Source: Phalacrocorax aristotelis (lineage: Eukaryota > Chordata > Aves > Suliformes > Phalacrocoracidae). From it: a stretch of DNA of 64,000 nucleotides. A model generated the notes under the pieces. That model was given only the letters and a program-made list of their open reading frames with translations, was not told where the DNA came from and did not search any database. Location: positions 9,369,682-9,433,681 of the forward strand of contig NC_134288.1 in the NCBI RefSeq assembly GCF_949628215.1, written 5' to 3'. Made by a program: the position numbers and the translations under genes. Position 1 is the stretch's first letter. Each line of letters starts with the position of its first letter. Positions 37,101 to 49,102 of the stretch are shown piece after piece.

Positions 37101-38595
37101 ACCCTACAGTCCCATCTCTTCCTGTTCATCATTTGACCCATTACGTATGTGGACGTTCTCAGTTAAATGTGTAGGTGGGGAAGGGCAAGGCCCTGCTCCA
37201 AGAAAAGCCAACTTCAAAACAGGGTCAGGTTGCTCAGGGCTGTGTCCCCCTGAGTCTTGACCATCTCCAAGGGTGGAGATTCCCCCACCTCTAGGGGTGC
37301 CTATTGCAGTGTCACGTCACTCTCATCGGGAAGACTTTTCCCGTCTCTGGTTGGAATTTCCTCTGTCGCAGCTCCTCTTGTGATCTGTGAGCCCAAGACT
37401 GGTGATTTGTATAACAGGGAGGATCTGGTCCCCCAGAGCACCCCTTTAGGGGAACCTCCCCTCTGAATGTCATTTATTACCCTGCAGCGAGCACAACCAT
37501 TGTGCTTCTGCTCTGACTTACCAGGCTAAGTGAGTTGACTTGCGAGGGACTCCATCACCCAGCAGTCCTCCTTCACCCAGCAGTCCTCCTTCACCCAGCA
37601 GACCTCCTTCACCCAGCAGACCTCCTTCACCCAGTAGTCCTCCTTCCCCCAGTAGTCCTCCTTCACCCAGCAGACCATCGAGACCAAGTATACTTCCACT
37701 GCCTAAAAGAACTTTTCTAAGCAGCCCTGTGCCAACCAGATCTTTATCTCCAAGAAGGCTTTTACTGTCAAGGAGACTGTTGCCAAGGAGGCCATTACCA
37801 AGGAGACCATTGCCAAGGAGACCATTGCCAAGGCCTTCCCCACCAAGGATGCCTGCGCTGAGCAGACCACCGCTGCCAGCTTGTCCTCCTGCAACAGCCA
37901 TACCTCCATTACTGTTCTGGTTTTCATTTCCAAGAAGCTCTCCTCTCCCAAGTGGGCTCTTGCCAACGAGACCTTGCTCAGGCAGAAGGCCTGTGCCAGG
38001 AACTTCAGGTCTGCTGGATTCATTTCTTTCATCAAGGGTACCTCCACTTTTTCCTCCACTTGGACTTCCAGTGCCAAGGATGCCGGTACCAAGTAGCCCA
38101 CTTTCACCAAACAGCCCTGTGCCAAGCAATCCACCTTTCCTGCTGATGAGACCTTTACTGCCAAGAAGATCAGTACCAAGCAGACCTGCACCAAGAAAGT
38201 CTCAGTTAGTAATCAGACTTCCACTATTGGAAAGTGTTCATTGATGAGAAAAGTTGGTTCAGCCACAATAGGTTGACCTGCTCGTGAAGTCTCATGGGGA
38301 ACCCCTGAGCATCCTTGCGCAAAGTTGGGTTCCCCATGAAGCTGAGCCTTCCAGGAGGCAGGTTCCTGATGCACAGAGGGATGCTCCACGAGCCCGACAT
38401 GGCACAGGACACACCAGGACCGAGGCGGGCATGGCCGCCTGTGCCACGATGCTCCCTTGGGCAACATGGAAAACCTCTGATCTTACCGTCTTTGGATTGC
38501 GCTGGGCTCAGCCCAAGGACACTGCCCACTTTGAGGAGGCCCTGGAAGGGCGGAAGGAGGCCCCCAAGGAGGACAAGACACCAGAAAGTCAGCAT
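34111..38595 (-). CDS. BPIFB4-like gene with Gly-Leu repeat exon; exons for the first BPI-fold domain
   Basis: This is a predicted secreted protein of the BPI-fold family. Coding exons, reading right to left: 38487-38595, 37522-38185, 36940-37044, 36298-36444, 35486-35549, 34893-34953 and 34111-34202. They give 414 residues in one open frame with consensus splice sites throughout. Residues 1 to about 20 form a signal peptide (MLTFWCLVLLGGLLPP). The 664-nt second coding exon encodes about 220 residues dominated by Gly, Leu and Ser, with GLLGEG repeats. Residues from about 258 form a BPI-fold first domain; Cys328 (KDC) and Cys365 (LCPLV) are the likely disulfide pair, and Asn306 lies in an NIT glycosylation sequon. 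Exon lengths 105, 147, 64, 61 and 92 match its paralogues. The stop codon and second domain were not found. It could be a BPIFB4 relative or a short, PLUNC-like single-domain protein. Confidence 0.75.
37553..37678 (-). repeat. Coding 18-bp tandem repeat, seven GLLG(E/D)G units
   Basis: Seven consecutive 18-bp units in the second coding exon of the BPIFB4-like gene each encode GLLGEG, the last reading GLLGDG. Differences between units are nearly all synonymous, suggesting recent unit duplication or selection on the protein. Related 15-bp units encoding GNGLL lie at about 37770-37835 in the same exon. Mammalian BPIFB4 and BPIFA1 carry shorter Gly-Leu-rich segments at the equivalent place. Confidence 0.9.
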
Positions 38596-38610
38596 CTCTG
38601 GTCCCAGCAC
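38596..38610 (-). other. 5' UTR part of the signal-peptide exon of the BPIFB4-like gene
   Basis: A good acceptor (CTCTCCACAG) lies exactly 15 bases before the start codon. The intact BPIFB paralogue has the same 15-base spacing, so both probably have a separate non-coding first exon. Confidence 0.6.
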
Positions 38611-39159
38611 CTGTGGAGAGACCCACATCAGCCCAGTCACCAGCCCCACCACATGGGAATTGGCAGCCTGCGCACTGGTCCAGCTCTCTATGCTTCATGT
38701 GTGCTGCTCCAGGGCAGTGGGCAGGTCTCCCCTGGACATGCAGCCCCCAGGCACTGTCTCCCAGCCACAGGGCACCTGCCTGGACCCACAACAACCTTTT
38801 CCACCCAGAAAGGTCAAAGTGCTTCGGATTATCAGGGATCAACTGATAAGCATGTCACCGTGCTCCTCCAGAGTCATTGATGTCTCCATGCCCAGCTGGG
38901 CTACCACACTGCAGAGCTGGGAAGCTTGGAGGGAGAAAAATCCATTTTAAATAGAAAAAGAGGGGTGGATATGAGGCAGGTGGACCTTGTACCAAGCAAG
39001 ACGGATGGCTTCCAACTGTTCTGAAATGGCCCTGAATGTAGAACATTTGAAGGGGCACAGCCAGATAAAAAATGGTGTGTGTCAAAGTCGTGTCCTTCTC
39101 CCTGTTATGAAGAACACCTTGTGTTATTAAAGCTCAAAGCACAGCCAAAATCAGACTCA

Positions 39160-39185
39160 CTTTTCCGCGGGCAGGTTGTTTGTTC
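39160..39185 (-). other. Candidate non-coding leader exon of the BPIFB4-like gene
   Basis: A consensus donor (GTGAGTCTG on the minus strand) follows a short segment downstream of a weak TATA-like element near 39209-39220 (GCTCTATTCATAG). The same arrangement with a better TATA box exists ahead of the intact BPIFB paralogue near 59.8 kb. The right end is only an estimate from the TATA spacing. Confidence 0.35.
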
Positions 39186-39229
39186 TTCTCATCTTGTTCC
39201 GCTCAGGCTATGAATAGAGCCCACTTTCC

Positions 39230-41740
39230 CTGTATTTGATCTGCCTCTAGTCAAAAGAAAGCACCTCCAAGGACTCATGTTTCCACATGAGCTGGACTTC
39301 TTGGGGTTGCAACCAATGCTGTGGAGTGTTTGTTTATGCCCAGAAAGGTGTTTGCAAAGAAATGGAAAAAAAGGCACTGCTGTAGGTCGCAGTTTAAGGG
39401 AGCACCAGCCTGCACAGCCCACCTCCCAGGCCAGACGCCCCTGTTTGTCTCTTCTGAGAAAAACTAGGTATGGGCTGCAGATTTGAGGTTCAGCACCAAG
39501 AAATAACATTATTTAGGTCAGACTGAACAACTTCTTTATCTCTTCCAGATACTTAAAAAAAAATCCCTCTATGACAGTTCTTGGCACAATTAAATTAGAC
39601 TTTAATTCACTAGACTGTCTTTTACATTTTCCCTTTGATCAGCATGTAATGATGCACAGCTCCTGTAGCTGTGATTATTGAACAGGAGAGAAAGATAGAG
39701 GCTTGAGCAGCTTCCATTGAAAATCGCGTCAAATAAAATCAGTGGGATTTGTTGGAGGGTCTCTGCAAGACGTGTGTAGCATTGTAAAAGGGTGCCAAAA
39801 TGGTTTTCAGGTCTTTTAGAAGAACTCTTAGAGAGAATATGTGACAAAGTAGACAACTGTCTCTGCAGTTATTAACGATATCTATCAGGTTGGTACCTCC
39901 TTGGTCAGACGCATTTAAGCAAGCCGAACATCTTATACATGCAAAATGCATGTATGGCTTTGTAGATAACCACTTATTTTATGCCAGCTGAGATGAGATC
40001 CGTTCAACTGAAAATCATTCTGAATTCTGGTCACCAAGATCATGAAAAAAATCCTAGTCATTTCTGCTAGCTTAGTCATTATAACAAACTTAACAACAAC
40101 AACAGAAATAAACACAGAATTTGACAAGCAAGAGCTCTACTACCTTTAAAAATTAATTTCATAAATGATTAAATGCAGCTACTGAAATCAAAGGAAAACA
40201 TCATTAAAATTCTTGCTTTTAAAGCTGAGTTACACTTTGCTGTAGGTTGTCTAATGGGAACAGGATCTCTGTGGCCACGGTACCTTAATGCCACTTACCT
40301 GGAGCCCTTTGATGTTGTGCTGCAGCTGCCCACAGCTCCCCAGTGGTGGCTGGCAGGAGCAGCTCTTAAGTACCTGAACTGCAGGAACAAGGAAAGTCCA
40401 AGGGGGATGAAGTGGGGACAGTTCCGCTTCGCTGGCTGTGAATTATGAACCCTACACCAGCCTGACTCTGAATGCTCAAGTAGCAGTGCTGGACCATGGC
40501 CAGCAGCACCCATCAAGCCCAGTGGCTCATCCCCTTCCCCTCAGGCTGGGTGTGGTGCCCACTGCCTCTCCTGCCTGGCAGGAACACACTGCCACCCTGC
40601 TACTCGGGGCTTGTCCCCTCCTGCCACCTCTGACTTTCAAGACAGCATATGCCTGGGGCAGCTGTGCCAGGTCCGAGGGTCCAGCACAGCATCCCCCTGC
40701 AGTCCCTGGGTGCTGGGGCAGGGACTCACATTCCCAGGCAGGGGATGCTCTGGATCAGGTCCCATCCAGCCCAGTGCAACACAGCTCCTTGCACATGGCC
40801 CAGCATGGCCGGCCATGGCCATGGTAGGGATACAGGCTGCGGCACAGGTGGCTGTTGCTGCTCACAGCTACTCAGTGTATCTCTTGCTTTGCTCTCCCAA
40901 AGTGTGCCAGAGCAGAGCAGGAAGATCCTGGCACCCAGCAGCCCCTGGCTGCAAAGCTTTCCTGCACACGCGGTCCTGCTGAAAGCCCCAGTCCCTGCCA
41001 CAAAGGCAGTCACCAGAACCGTGTGTGCTGAGGGTGCCCAGCATGGCCGTGGCTGTGGTGCAGATGGTGCTACGCTTTGCAGACAGCAGCACATACCTGC
41101 TCAAGGCTATGGCAGCAGCGGTGTCCAGCCCAGGGCAGCCCTTGCTGCCAAGGCAGAGAAGTGGAAATCTGTGATCCCTCTCATCTCTGCATCTCCAGAT
41201 TTCCATGGGGCATGCAGACCCCAGACCATTTCCTAAGCATCACGGTTCCTATGAGACAATCTCAGAGCAGCCCGGGTGAAAGGGGCTGCCACAGGGGTTG
41301 GGGATTCTCCCGGGTCTCTGGCTGAGCAGAAGGCCCCAGGGACAGTTTGGGGCAGCTCCTCACCAGGGGATGCTCCATCATATTCAGCAGAGCACAAGGA
41401 TCTGAGGACAGTGAGAGGTGAGCAATTACCTCCCAACAAGCTAATTATGTACAGAAATAGCACAAGGCTAGTTAAAAAAAAAAGTTATCATGAACTAAAG
41501 AGTGTGTGGATTTATGGCATATCAGCTATGCCATGAAATCTGCCTGTCACCCAGAGGTACGCAGGAGATGGCTTGTGCCTCCAAGAAGGATCTTGGCAGT
41601 TTAAAGGAGGCTTGAGAGACAGCAAATAGAAGAAAATGGGGAAATAAATACAGAGAGGAAGGGAAAAGGAGCATGAAAAATGACAGAGAAACCTGAGTCT
41701 GAGGTTCCAGGTGGTTTTCAGGGTGGATTCATCCATCCAT
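39230..41740. other. No gene recognised between two BPIFB units
   Basis: Exons 11-15 of the decayed BPIFB4 copy should lie here but could not be recognised. One minus-strand segment near 40300-40380 is bordered by a good acceptor and donor, but its frames show no BPI-fold pattern. Confidence 0.4.
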
Positions 41741-41742
41741 CC

Positions 41743-44700
41743 AATATTCAGAAGGCTGAGGCACCTCTGAACATCAACTGGATGGATCACCACCACCTCT
41801 GCTGTAGCCATGAGCTGGATCACGTTTTATTTTTCTTTAAGGTTGCCACAGGTGCTTCAGGGACTGCAATTTTCAGCAGCAATTCACATGGCTCAGGGTG
41901 CACCTCAAAAACCTGTCAACATCCAAAAATGGAAAGTTTCTGCTGGCAGGAGCACAAACAGTGCTGACGCTGGACCAGGCAGAACAAATAAGGAACCAGG
42001 AGCCAGAAAGCAGGCTGCCTACTCCGGCAGCATTTGCACAGTACTGCTCTCAGGGGGCAGATCTAATCCTGAATTGCTCCAGTCCAACAATCTGTATCTC
42101 AGCTGGCTTAAGTCAAGCTACCTGCGCACTCAGCTGCATGGATGCCCTGAGTCTCACTGAGAGCATCTCATCCTGGTTGGGGAACCACAGACAGCCCTGC
42201 ATCCAGGCAGATGGGGCAACTGCAAGGCTCGTCTGTGACCCGAGAAATGCAGAGGACAGGGTGACAAACTGGGCTCTGGCCTGCCATGGTTTCCAGTTTT
42301 GGACTTAAGTCGGAGCTTGTTCAAGTCCATGGGACATCTGAGATGATACTTCTGAGAAGGAAGAGACAGGGAGACCTCCCCTGCCCTGGACACTGCTTCT
42401 CTGACAGGCTTATGCAGCAAGGGTAAATTAAGACTCACCACAGGAACCAGGGCTCCAAGGGCTGGTGTTGTTAGCGGCAGGAGTTCATGAAACTGTAACA
42501 GAGAAGAGAGAAATGCTGCATGTATGTGGAAGTTTTCAACAGGATCTGCTTTCACCAGCAACGTGCTTGAGGCTTTTACCACACGGTCTCTCACTTTTTT
42601 TCCCTAAGATAGCAAACACCCTCATAGATAGTACAGAGGTGCTAAGGCATTACACGGTGGGATCAGTGTGCATGGCTGACAGCCCTGAGTAATTCCAAAC
42701 CCAGAGCTAGGCAGTGGAGGTGGCCAGGTCCAGGGCACCGTCCTGCTGCAGGACAGACAGCACCAACCTGAGGAAGTTCACAGAGAGGCCCAGCTGGGAG
42801 GAGCTGGTATCCACCATTGGTGGCAGGGGAGGCATGGGGACCCGCGGTGGTGTGGGGACAGTTTCTGGCTTTCCCAGAGGATAGTCCACCAGGCCTCCTG
42901 CCACTCGCCCAGCAACAGTCTGGAGTTACAGGGGAAGGAAGCACAGGCCAAAATGTTTGCAATATTTGCCTTTACGGTTAATTTCATGTTCCTTCAGTAT
43001 GAAATTGCTGCACACATGACCATGCCAAGTCAGGCCCTGTGACACTTCCTTCTCCAGAAATCATGAAATGCAAAACCCATTGCACTCTCCAATGACAACA
43101 GCAGCAGCAAGAGCAGAGCACCCAGCCAGGACTTCCCCAGGCTTTCCACAGCGACCTTGGAGCCCACTGCTCAGGTGCAGGTGGCCCCAGGGACAGCCTG
43201 AGGATACCTTCTCAAACCCAAGTGAAATAGCACAAACCTTGTACATAGATGGAAGGAGAAGATGCAAGACCTATGTTCAAGTCTACCTGAAGGAACTGGC
43301 TGGTTACCAGAGGAAGGCTGGACACAGTGTACTGGATACTGCCCAGCAAACTCAGGTGCACCAGTGCTCGGGGGAGGAAGGAACTCAGCGATGCCCTGCT
43401 GGGCTCAGGTGCAAATACCCCCTCCCCTGCCCGGCAGGTTTTTTTTCTGGAAGAGCCCTGCTCAGAGGTGGACTCAGGGAAGCCACTTGGCTTTGGCTTC
43501 AAGTGCTCTGTGCTGAGCGGTAATGCCACAGGAGACGTTTCCCTGACGAGCAACGCATGCCACCACTGCAAATGGAAGGGACAGCTCACCCCATCAATGT
43601 CACCCTCGTGCACCCAGGGGTCCTTGTGTCTGTGATTGAGATGGAGAAAGGGGAGATGTGGGGAGGTGACAGCATCCCTCCAGGCACACTGGGCCACTGC
43701 TCCCCGGCTGCTGCCCAGGGGTGACAGGGTCTGGGCAGGAGCTGCTGAGGGGTCACCACTCCCTGAACAGGGCAGACCTGGAGTCCCTGGGGTGAAGTGG
43801 GGGGATTTGCTCTTCCTGCCTGGGGTGCAGCAGGGGGAATACTGTGGCAGTCCTTGCACGGCCAGAGTGGAGGTGACACAGGGGGAAGGCAGGGGAAGTC
43901 ATGGGACCCACCAAGTACTTACAGTTCACAACACCCTGCTGGTCGTTGGCAAATCCCAGGGCAATGTCGACCACTGGGCAGAGCTGCAAGAGTCGGGGAG
44001 GGACAGTGAGTTACTCGCATTCAGAGCCAGACAAGACACACAGTCCACCTCAGCTCTGCCACACTTTCCCTGGGAATGGGAGCACTGGGCGCATGGGATG
44101 GCATTCCCCGCTGGTGACTCCACAGTGCTGCTGAGGCTGCACCAGCACTGGGTCTGGCCCTGGGCACCTTGCCCTTCATCAGAGAAGCGGGGTTAGGACT
44201 GGGTCCCAGGAGCCTACGTAGGACTGCTGAAGCGACTCGGGAGCTTTCAGGAGGAAGGAGGAGAGATTCAGTTAGCCCATAACACAGTCCAGAACATCAT
44301 TAGAAAATCCCAGACACTTAGGCAGGCCTGTCTGTCTTGCTGACCTTGCATTTGGAAGGAGGGAGCAGCTTCTCCCAAGCAGATGGAGACATGACATACA
44401 CCCCTTGATAATCCGAAAACATTGGGCGGGCGGGCGGGTGGATACAGCAGCCCTGGGATAGTGGCTGTGCCGGGAGCTGCACTGCAGCTTTTTGGACTCA
44501 CTGCTCCTTTTCAGAGCGGAGGCTTTTTCCATCAGGAAGAAGTTTGTTCAGGACCCTTGCCAATAAATTACACACAACTGGGAGAAGGCTGTGGAAAAAT
44601 AAAGGAGCACCATGAAAAAATCCTGCTGCAAAGTAAAGGGGTCTTGTTAAACAATTCCTTGTGAATAGTGCAGAACACAGACCTCTCGGAGGAAGGCAAC

Positions 44701-47700
44701 TGCAGCAGCAAAGTGCACTGTCTATGCTTGGATTTTTCATGAGATAAGTGTAATTTGCATTCCAAAATAGCCAGTGGGAAATTAATTGCTGCTTTTTATC
44801 TACTAGCATATTGTCTCCTTAAATGAGCAGAAACTACCTAAGGCCAAGTGGTTTCTGTGGTTTACATACCATATGCTTACATCTTAGAAAACCCCATGAA
44901 ATATCAGTTAAAATGACCTGTGAATGTGGCACATGGAACAGAAATATCTCTCTGGGGTCACTGTGGGGTCGTGCAGTCCTCTGGGACAACATGTCCATTT
45001 GCTGTGGCTGTGTGAGGGGCACACAAGGACCACCACAACCAGCAGCCTGTTACTCAGCCCCATGACATGGCTGGTGAGTGACTGTCACCTGCAGGGATGG
45101 TGGCTGCTGGTGTTGCGGTCACCTGCGGGTCTCAGGCACACAATGGGAAGTGCCCTCATGTATTCGCCGTTCTGCAGGCATGGGCCGGGGGCTGGCAAAG
45201 CCTGGTGGTGAGGTGGCTAATGCCAGCAGAGGAGGACACCTCCATCACTCACCCTTTCAAGAGTCTGACTTTAATGCTACCCAGGAGGGTGTTGCACCTT
45301 TCTGTTGTCAGTTTGGGGTAGCCCATGCTGTCCATGGTTAGCCTGATCCTTGATGTGATGTTCACTTCCACTGCAATGTTGAGCAAACCCAGGAGGCTCT
45401 GTAAGGGGAAAGGAGTGACCTTCAGCAGAGCAGCCTCTTCCCAGTGAAGAGGAGGCCCCCCTGAGACACCCCTGTGGAATAATCACTGGAGGTAACTTAG
45501 AAGATGAACTTATGCTTTTAGAAAAGATACAGCATTAAAGCAGCTGTCAGGGTGAAGTGCAGCTGCTATGTGAGGAATCCATTCCGTGGAAGTTCCCTAG
45601 TAACCTTAGATGTCGGCAATGCCAGGAGGACTTGGCGCACTGACTCTAAGAGGAGTCGTCCAGAGGGTGGAGCAGTGTGGAGGCATCGCGGCCAGGCTCT
45701 GTGATAAATGGGAACTCGAGGCACCATGGAGCTGGTACGCTGCGTATTTGCTACCCTGGGCCAACAGTCCGTCATACTTTTGACAAAATGCTGTCCTTTT
45801 GGTGAACTTTGCTCAATATAATATCATTATAATACCAAAACACACCTCCATCCCAAAAGTTACCCACCTCTAAGCTGCGACCACCCCCCACTGGGCATGC
45901 ACTTTGAATTTCATCTAGTCTACACTTCTAAAAGTAAAGCAAGGAAATTTTACACCAATCATAATAAAGGTATGTATGACTAGAGTCACTCAAGCTCCAC
46001 CTGAAAAATAAGAGTATAAAATGTGTGAAAAGAAAGAGGGTTTTAGGGATACCATCGCATTCCACTCTGACTTCTGGGACCAGTCTTTGGGCTGCGCCTC
46101 TCTCCCCCCACACTGGGATGCCTTTGGGTAAGATTAAAACATTTGGTGGTGCTTCCACAAGACCCAGGGGCACAGCTGGCACTGCCACCAGCAGCACCAG
46201 CAGCACCAGCCCAACCTACCTCTTGGCATTGAGGGCCACCTGGGTGTAGAGACTGAGGTAGATGCCAATGCTAGGCAGAATCCGCAGGGACACCCTGGGG
46301 AGCATCAGCTCCATGATCCTTAGTCTGCAGGGACAAGGGACAGTGAGGGGGACATCAAGAGTGATGGCTCTGAACCCAGCACCCCATCACCTGGGCTCTG
46401 CCTCACACACAAAGCCACTGCTCAAGGGGTGGGTGAGTCAGAGGCCATTTAGACCAGAAATGGCAAAAGACACCAAGTTTTCTCAGTTATTTTCCAGTTT
46501 TAGCAGAAGCTTCATTCCAGCTGCTTTATTATTGCTTGTGCTTCTGCTTCTGCTTGGTGCTGGGCTCCAAATTAGAGTTAAATGGGACGGTTGCAAACAA
46601 GTGACCATTGGTTTGGCAGCGATGGCACCTGCTCCGCAGGGCTGATGTATATAGTTCGGTGCACCCTCTGTGTGTAAGTGCCTCTCAAGGTGCACCCTCT
46701 ATGGGCAAGTGCCTTTCAACTACAGCTTCCTTTAACTTTCCTTGGGTAGCTCAAGAAGCTCTTTTGCATCCAGCGATGCAAACCTGGTGGGACTTCCAGG
46801 CAGTGTTTATCTCAAAGGATCAGCTCCAAAACACATACAAGCATCTACTGAAGTATCACCATTGCTCCCCCTAAACAGCTCTGAGTTTGCCCCCACACAG
46901 AAAGTTGCCCAGGCGGTGCTGTCCTTACCTGGTGAGCCCCTGGACAGTGCTGAGCAAGCCACCTTGCCCAAGGATGACAAGCAGACTGCCATCTCCCAGC
47001 AGCCCTCCATTGCCCAGAAGCCCTTCTCTGCCAAGAAGGCCACCGGGGCTACCGTGATCCCTGCTGTGCCGAGGACACCTCCATCACCGAGTAGACTTCC
47101 TTGTCCCAGCACTCCTTCAGCAATCCCTGTGGGGATGACACCCCTGGGGACATTGCCACCAGCTGCTAGCCAGCCTCTGGGAGGGTTTCTGGGCCTCCCC
47201 CCATAAGCACCTCCACCACCCCCTCCACCCAGCAAGCCATCACTGGCATCACCTTCTCCATCAAGCAGAGCACCAGTCAGTCCCCCGAGCAGCCCTTCAT
47301 CACCGCCACCCAGCAAGCCACCAAGCAGACCACCAATGCCACCACCACCAAGGCGACCTCTACCAAGGCCACCAAACAGGTCTCCACTTCCATCTGTGAT
47401 GGGACATTCATTTCTGAGTAGCACCTCTATGAGGCATGTTGGAGGGTGTTGTCTTGCCTGAGTGAGCCTCTAAGAGCTGGAAACATCACCTGCCATCAGC
47501 CTCTAAGACAGAGCTGCCTTCCTAGCCACTGCTGCAACCATGGAGCAGGGACCATCAGGCAGCCACCAGCCCACACCATTACTCGTTGTGCTCCTCAAGC
47601 ATGGGTTGTTGAGGGGTTTGTTCTTTCCATTGCCATCGTTGCCTATCCCAGTTCCTAACTATCCACTGTCAGTTTTTCCCATATATGATGCAACAGAAAA

Positions 47701-48260
47701 AGGGCTTTGGGATCCAGGACAGGAGGCACCATGTTAAGAGCTGTGTAAAGAAGCCTGGGGGAATTAGTCTGCAGCTGCACCAGTAAGACAGTAAAGGATG
47801 TGGCACAGTTGCAGGGGTTGGGCACTGATAAATCTAAATGTGAGATAATTGAGATGCCTGTGGCTTGCACCTCCTGACACATGCAGGCTCCCAGGAGGAG
47901 CAAGCTCCCACATTAGCAATGTCTCTCTCCTTTTAGAAGCCTGGCCTGTTGAAACTTTAATTACAAAAAAATTACTCCAGGTTCAGTTTGGAGAGTGAGG
48001 TTTCTATGCAAGCCTCATGCTCTTGCCCTTCCACGTGCAGTTCCCCTCCCTTGTCTGTCTGATCAGGCTGTGCTAGTACCACAGCACCAACCCCCAAGGA
48101 CCACTGCTAGTCCTGTTTCCCAGGATCTTGCTAAGAGGAGGCAGAGTGACCCACCATCTCTTAAAATGTCTTTACTGAGCCTGAGGATGGCATCTTTTGG
48201 CTTGCTTAGTGATGGGATCAGCAGGGCATACAAGAGGGCGATGCCCAGAACCTGTGGCAT
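41743..48260 (-). pseudogene. BPIFB4: Decayed BPIFB4 copy
   Basis: Recognisable exons, right to left: 48155-48260 (signal peptide, MPQVLGIALLYALLIPS), 46929-47426 (Gly-rich), 46220-46324, 45253-45396, about 44525-44588, 43923-43983, about 43275-43366, 42707-42919, 42439-42492 and 41743-41912. Motifs strongly resemble BPIFB4, including GLVDYPLGKPE, SIQYTVSSLPLVTS, LPLTTPALGALVPV and ATAEVVV. Lesions: a one-base deletion around 47045-47056 (CCCC run) that shifts the Gly-rich exon; exon 5 followed by AG instead of GT; exon 7 with no donor at the family position; exon 8 ending in TAG with no donor; exon 10 one base short of the usual 171 and followed by GG instead of GT. Exons 11-15 were not found. 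The single-base losses alone might be sequencing errors, but the lost donors and the stop point to a true pseudogene. No single frame runs through it. Confidence 0.8.
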
Positions 48261-48276
48261 GGTGTCCTCTGCTTGG

Positions 48277-49100
48277 CTGGGAGCACTGTGGGTGCTGGCA
48301 GGACTTGGGGAAGGACAATGGGAAAAGAGTAGGAACAGGCTGGGCAACCCCCTGGTGATGAAGGGGAGATGGATATTTCAAGCTGGGTGAAAATTTTTCA
48401 GTAAATAGAAAACATGAGCTTTAGGAGGACCAAAACTGTTCATGAGTCAGAGCCACATTCAGCAAACAGATCTGGACACACACAAAAAGGGGTGAAGAGG
48501 GAGGGTGGTGTATGCACATCTTCAGGGACTTTTTCATGCCAGCTCTGCACAAGCCCAGCACCTGTTTGCTTATTCCTATTTATGGGCACCCTGGGCAGCC
48601 TGTGCCTTTCCATCCCTGGTCACTGTGACATAATTTTAAACTTACAGTATGAAATCATTACTCATAACCTATAGAAAACGCTGAAGCCCCCTCAGTAATA
48701 ACTGCCTGGTGACTGGGCATGCAAATTAATGTTGTAATTATACAAGTAACTCACATTTGGAACAAAGCCTTTCTTTTTAAAATTCCATTCTTTTCTGATT
48801 TTTTCTGGCTAGCCACTACCTATAAATCAGAATTACTTACTTTCACTTCTACCATTATCATATTTTTCCCATGGTTTTTTCATGTTTACTAGAGTATATT
48901 GTAAGGCCTGTAGATGAAATGGTGGCTCTGTTCTCCCAAGCTTACAACAGCCTGTACCACTATTTTGACCATATTTACCTGGTCTTATCCCAAATTTCAA
49001 ACCCTGGCTTTGGTCTTCAGTGCTCAGCTCTTAGTCAAGGGGAGACCTTACAGCAGTCCAAAGGCACCTCTACTTTAACATTTAGGAACTGTGGGTCCTT
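48277..49100. other. No gene recognised
   Basis: Flank between the signal-peptide exon of the decayed BPIFB4 copy and a CR1 copy. A leader exon and promoter comparable with the paralogues would be expected here, but I could not point to one. Confidence 0.4.
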
Positions 49101-49102
49101 AT

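Noticed and set aside
40295-40385. Minus-strand segment with good acceptor and donor, a possible late BPIFB4 exon
   Set aside because: None of its frames resembles exons 11-14 of the family.
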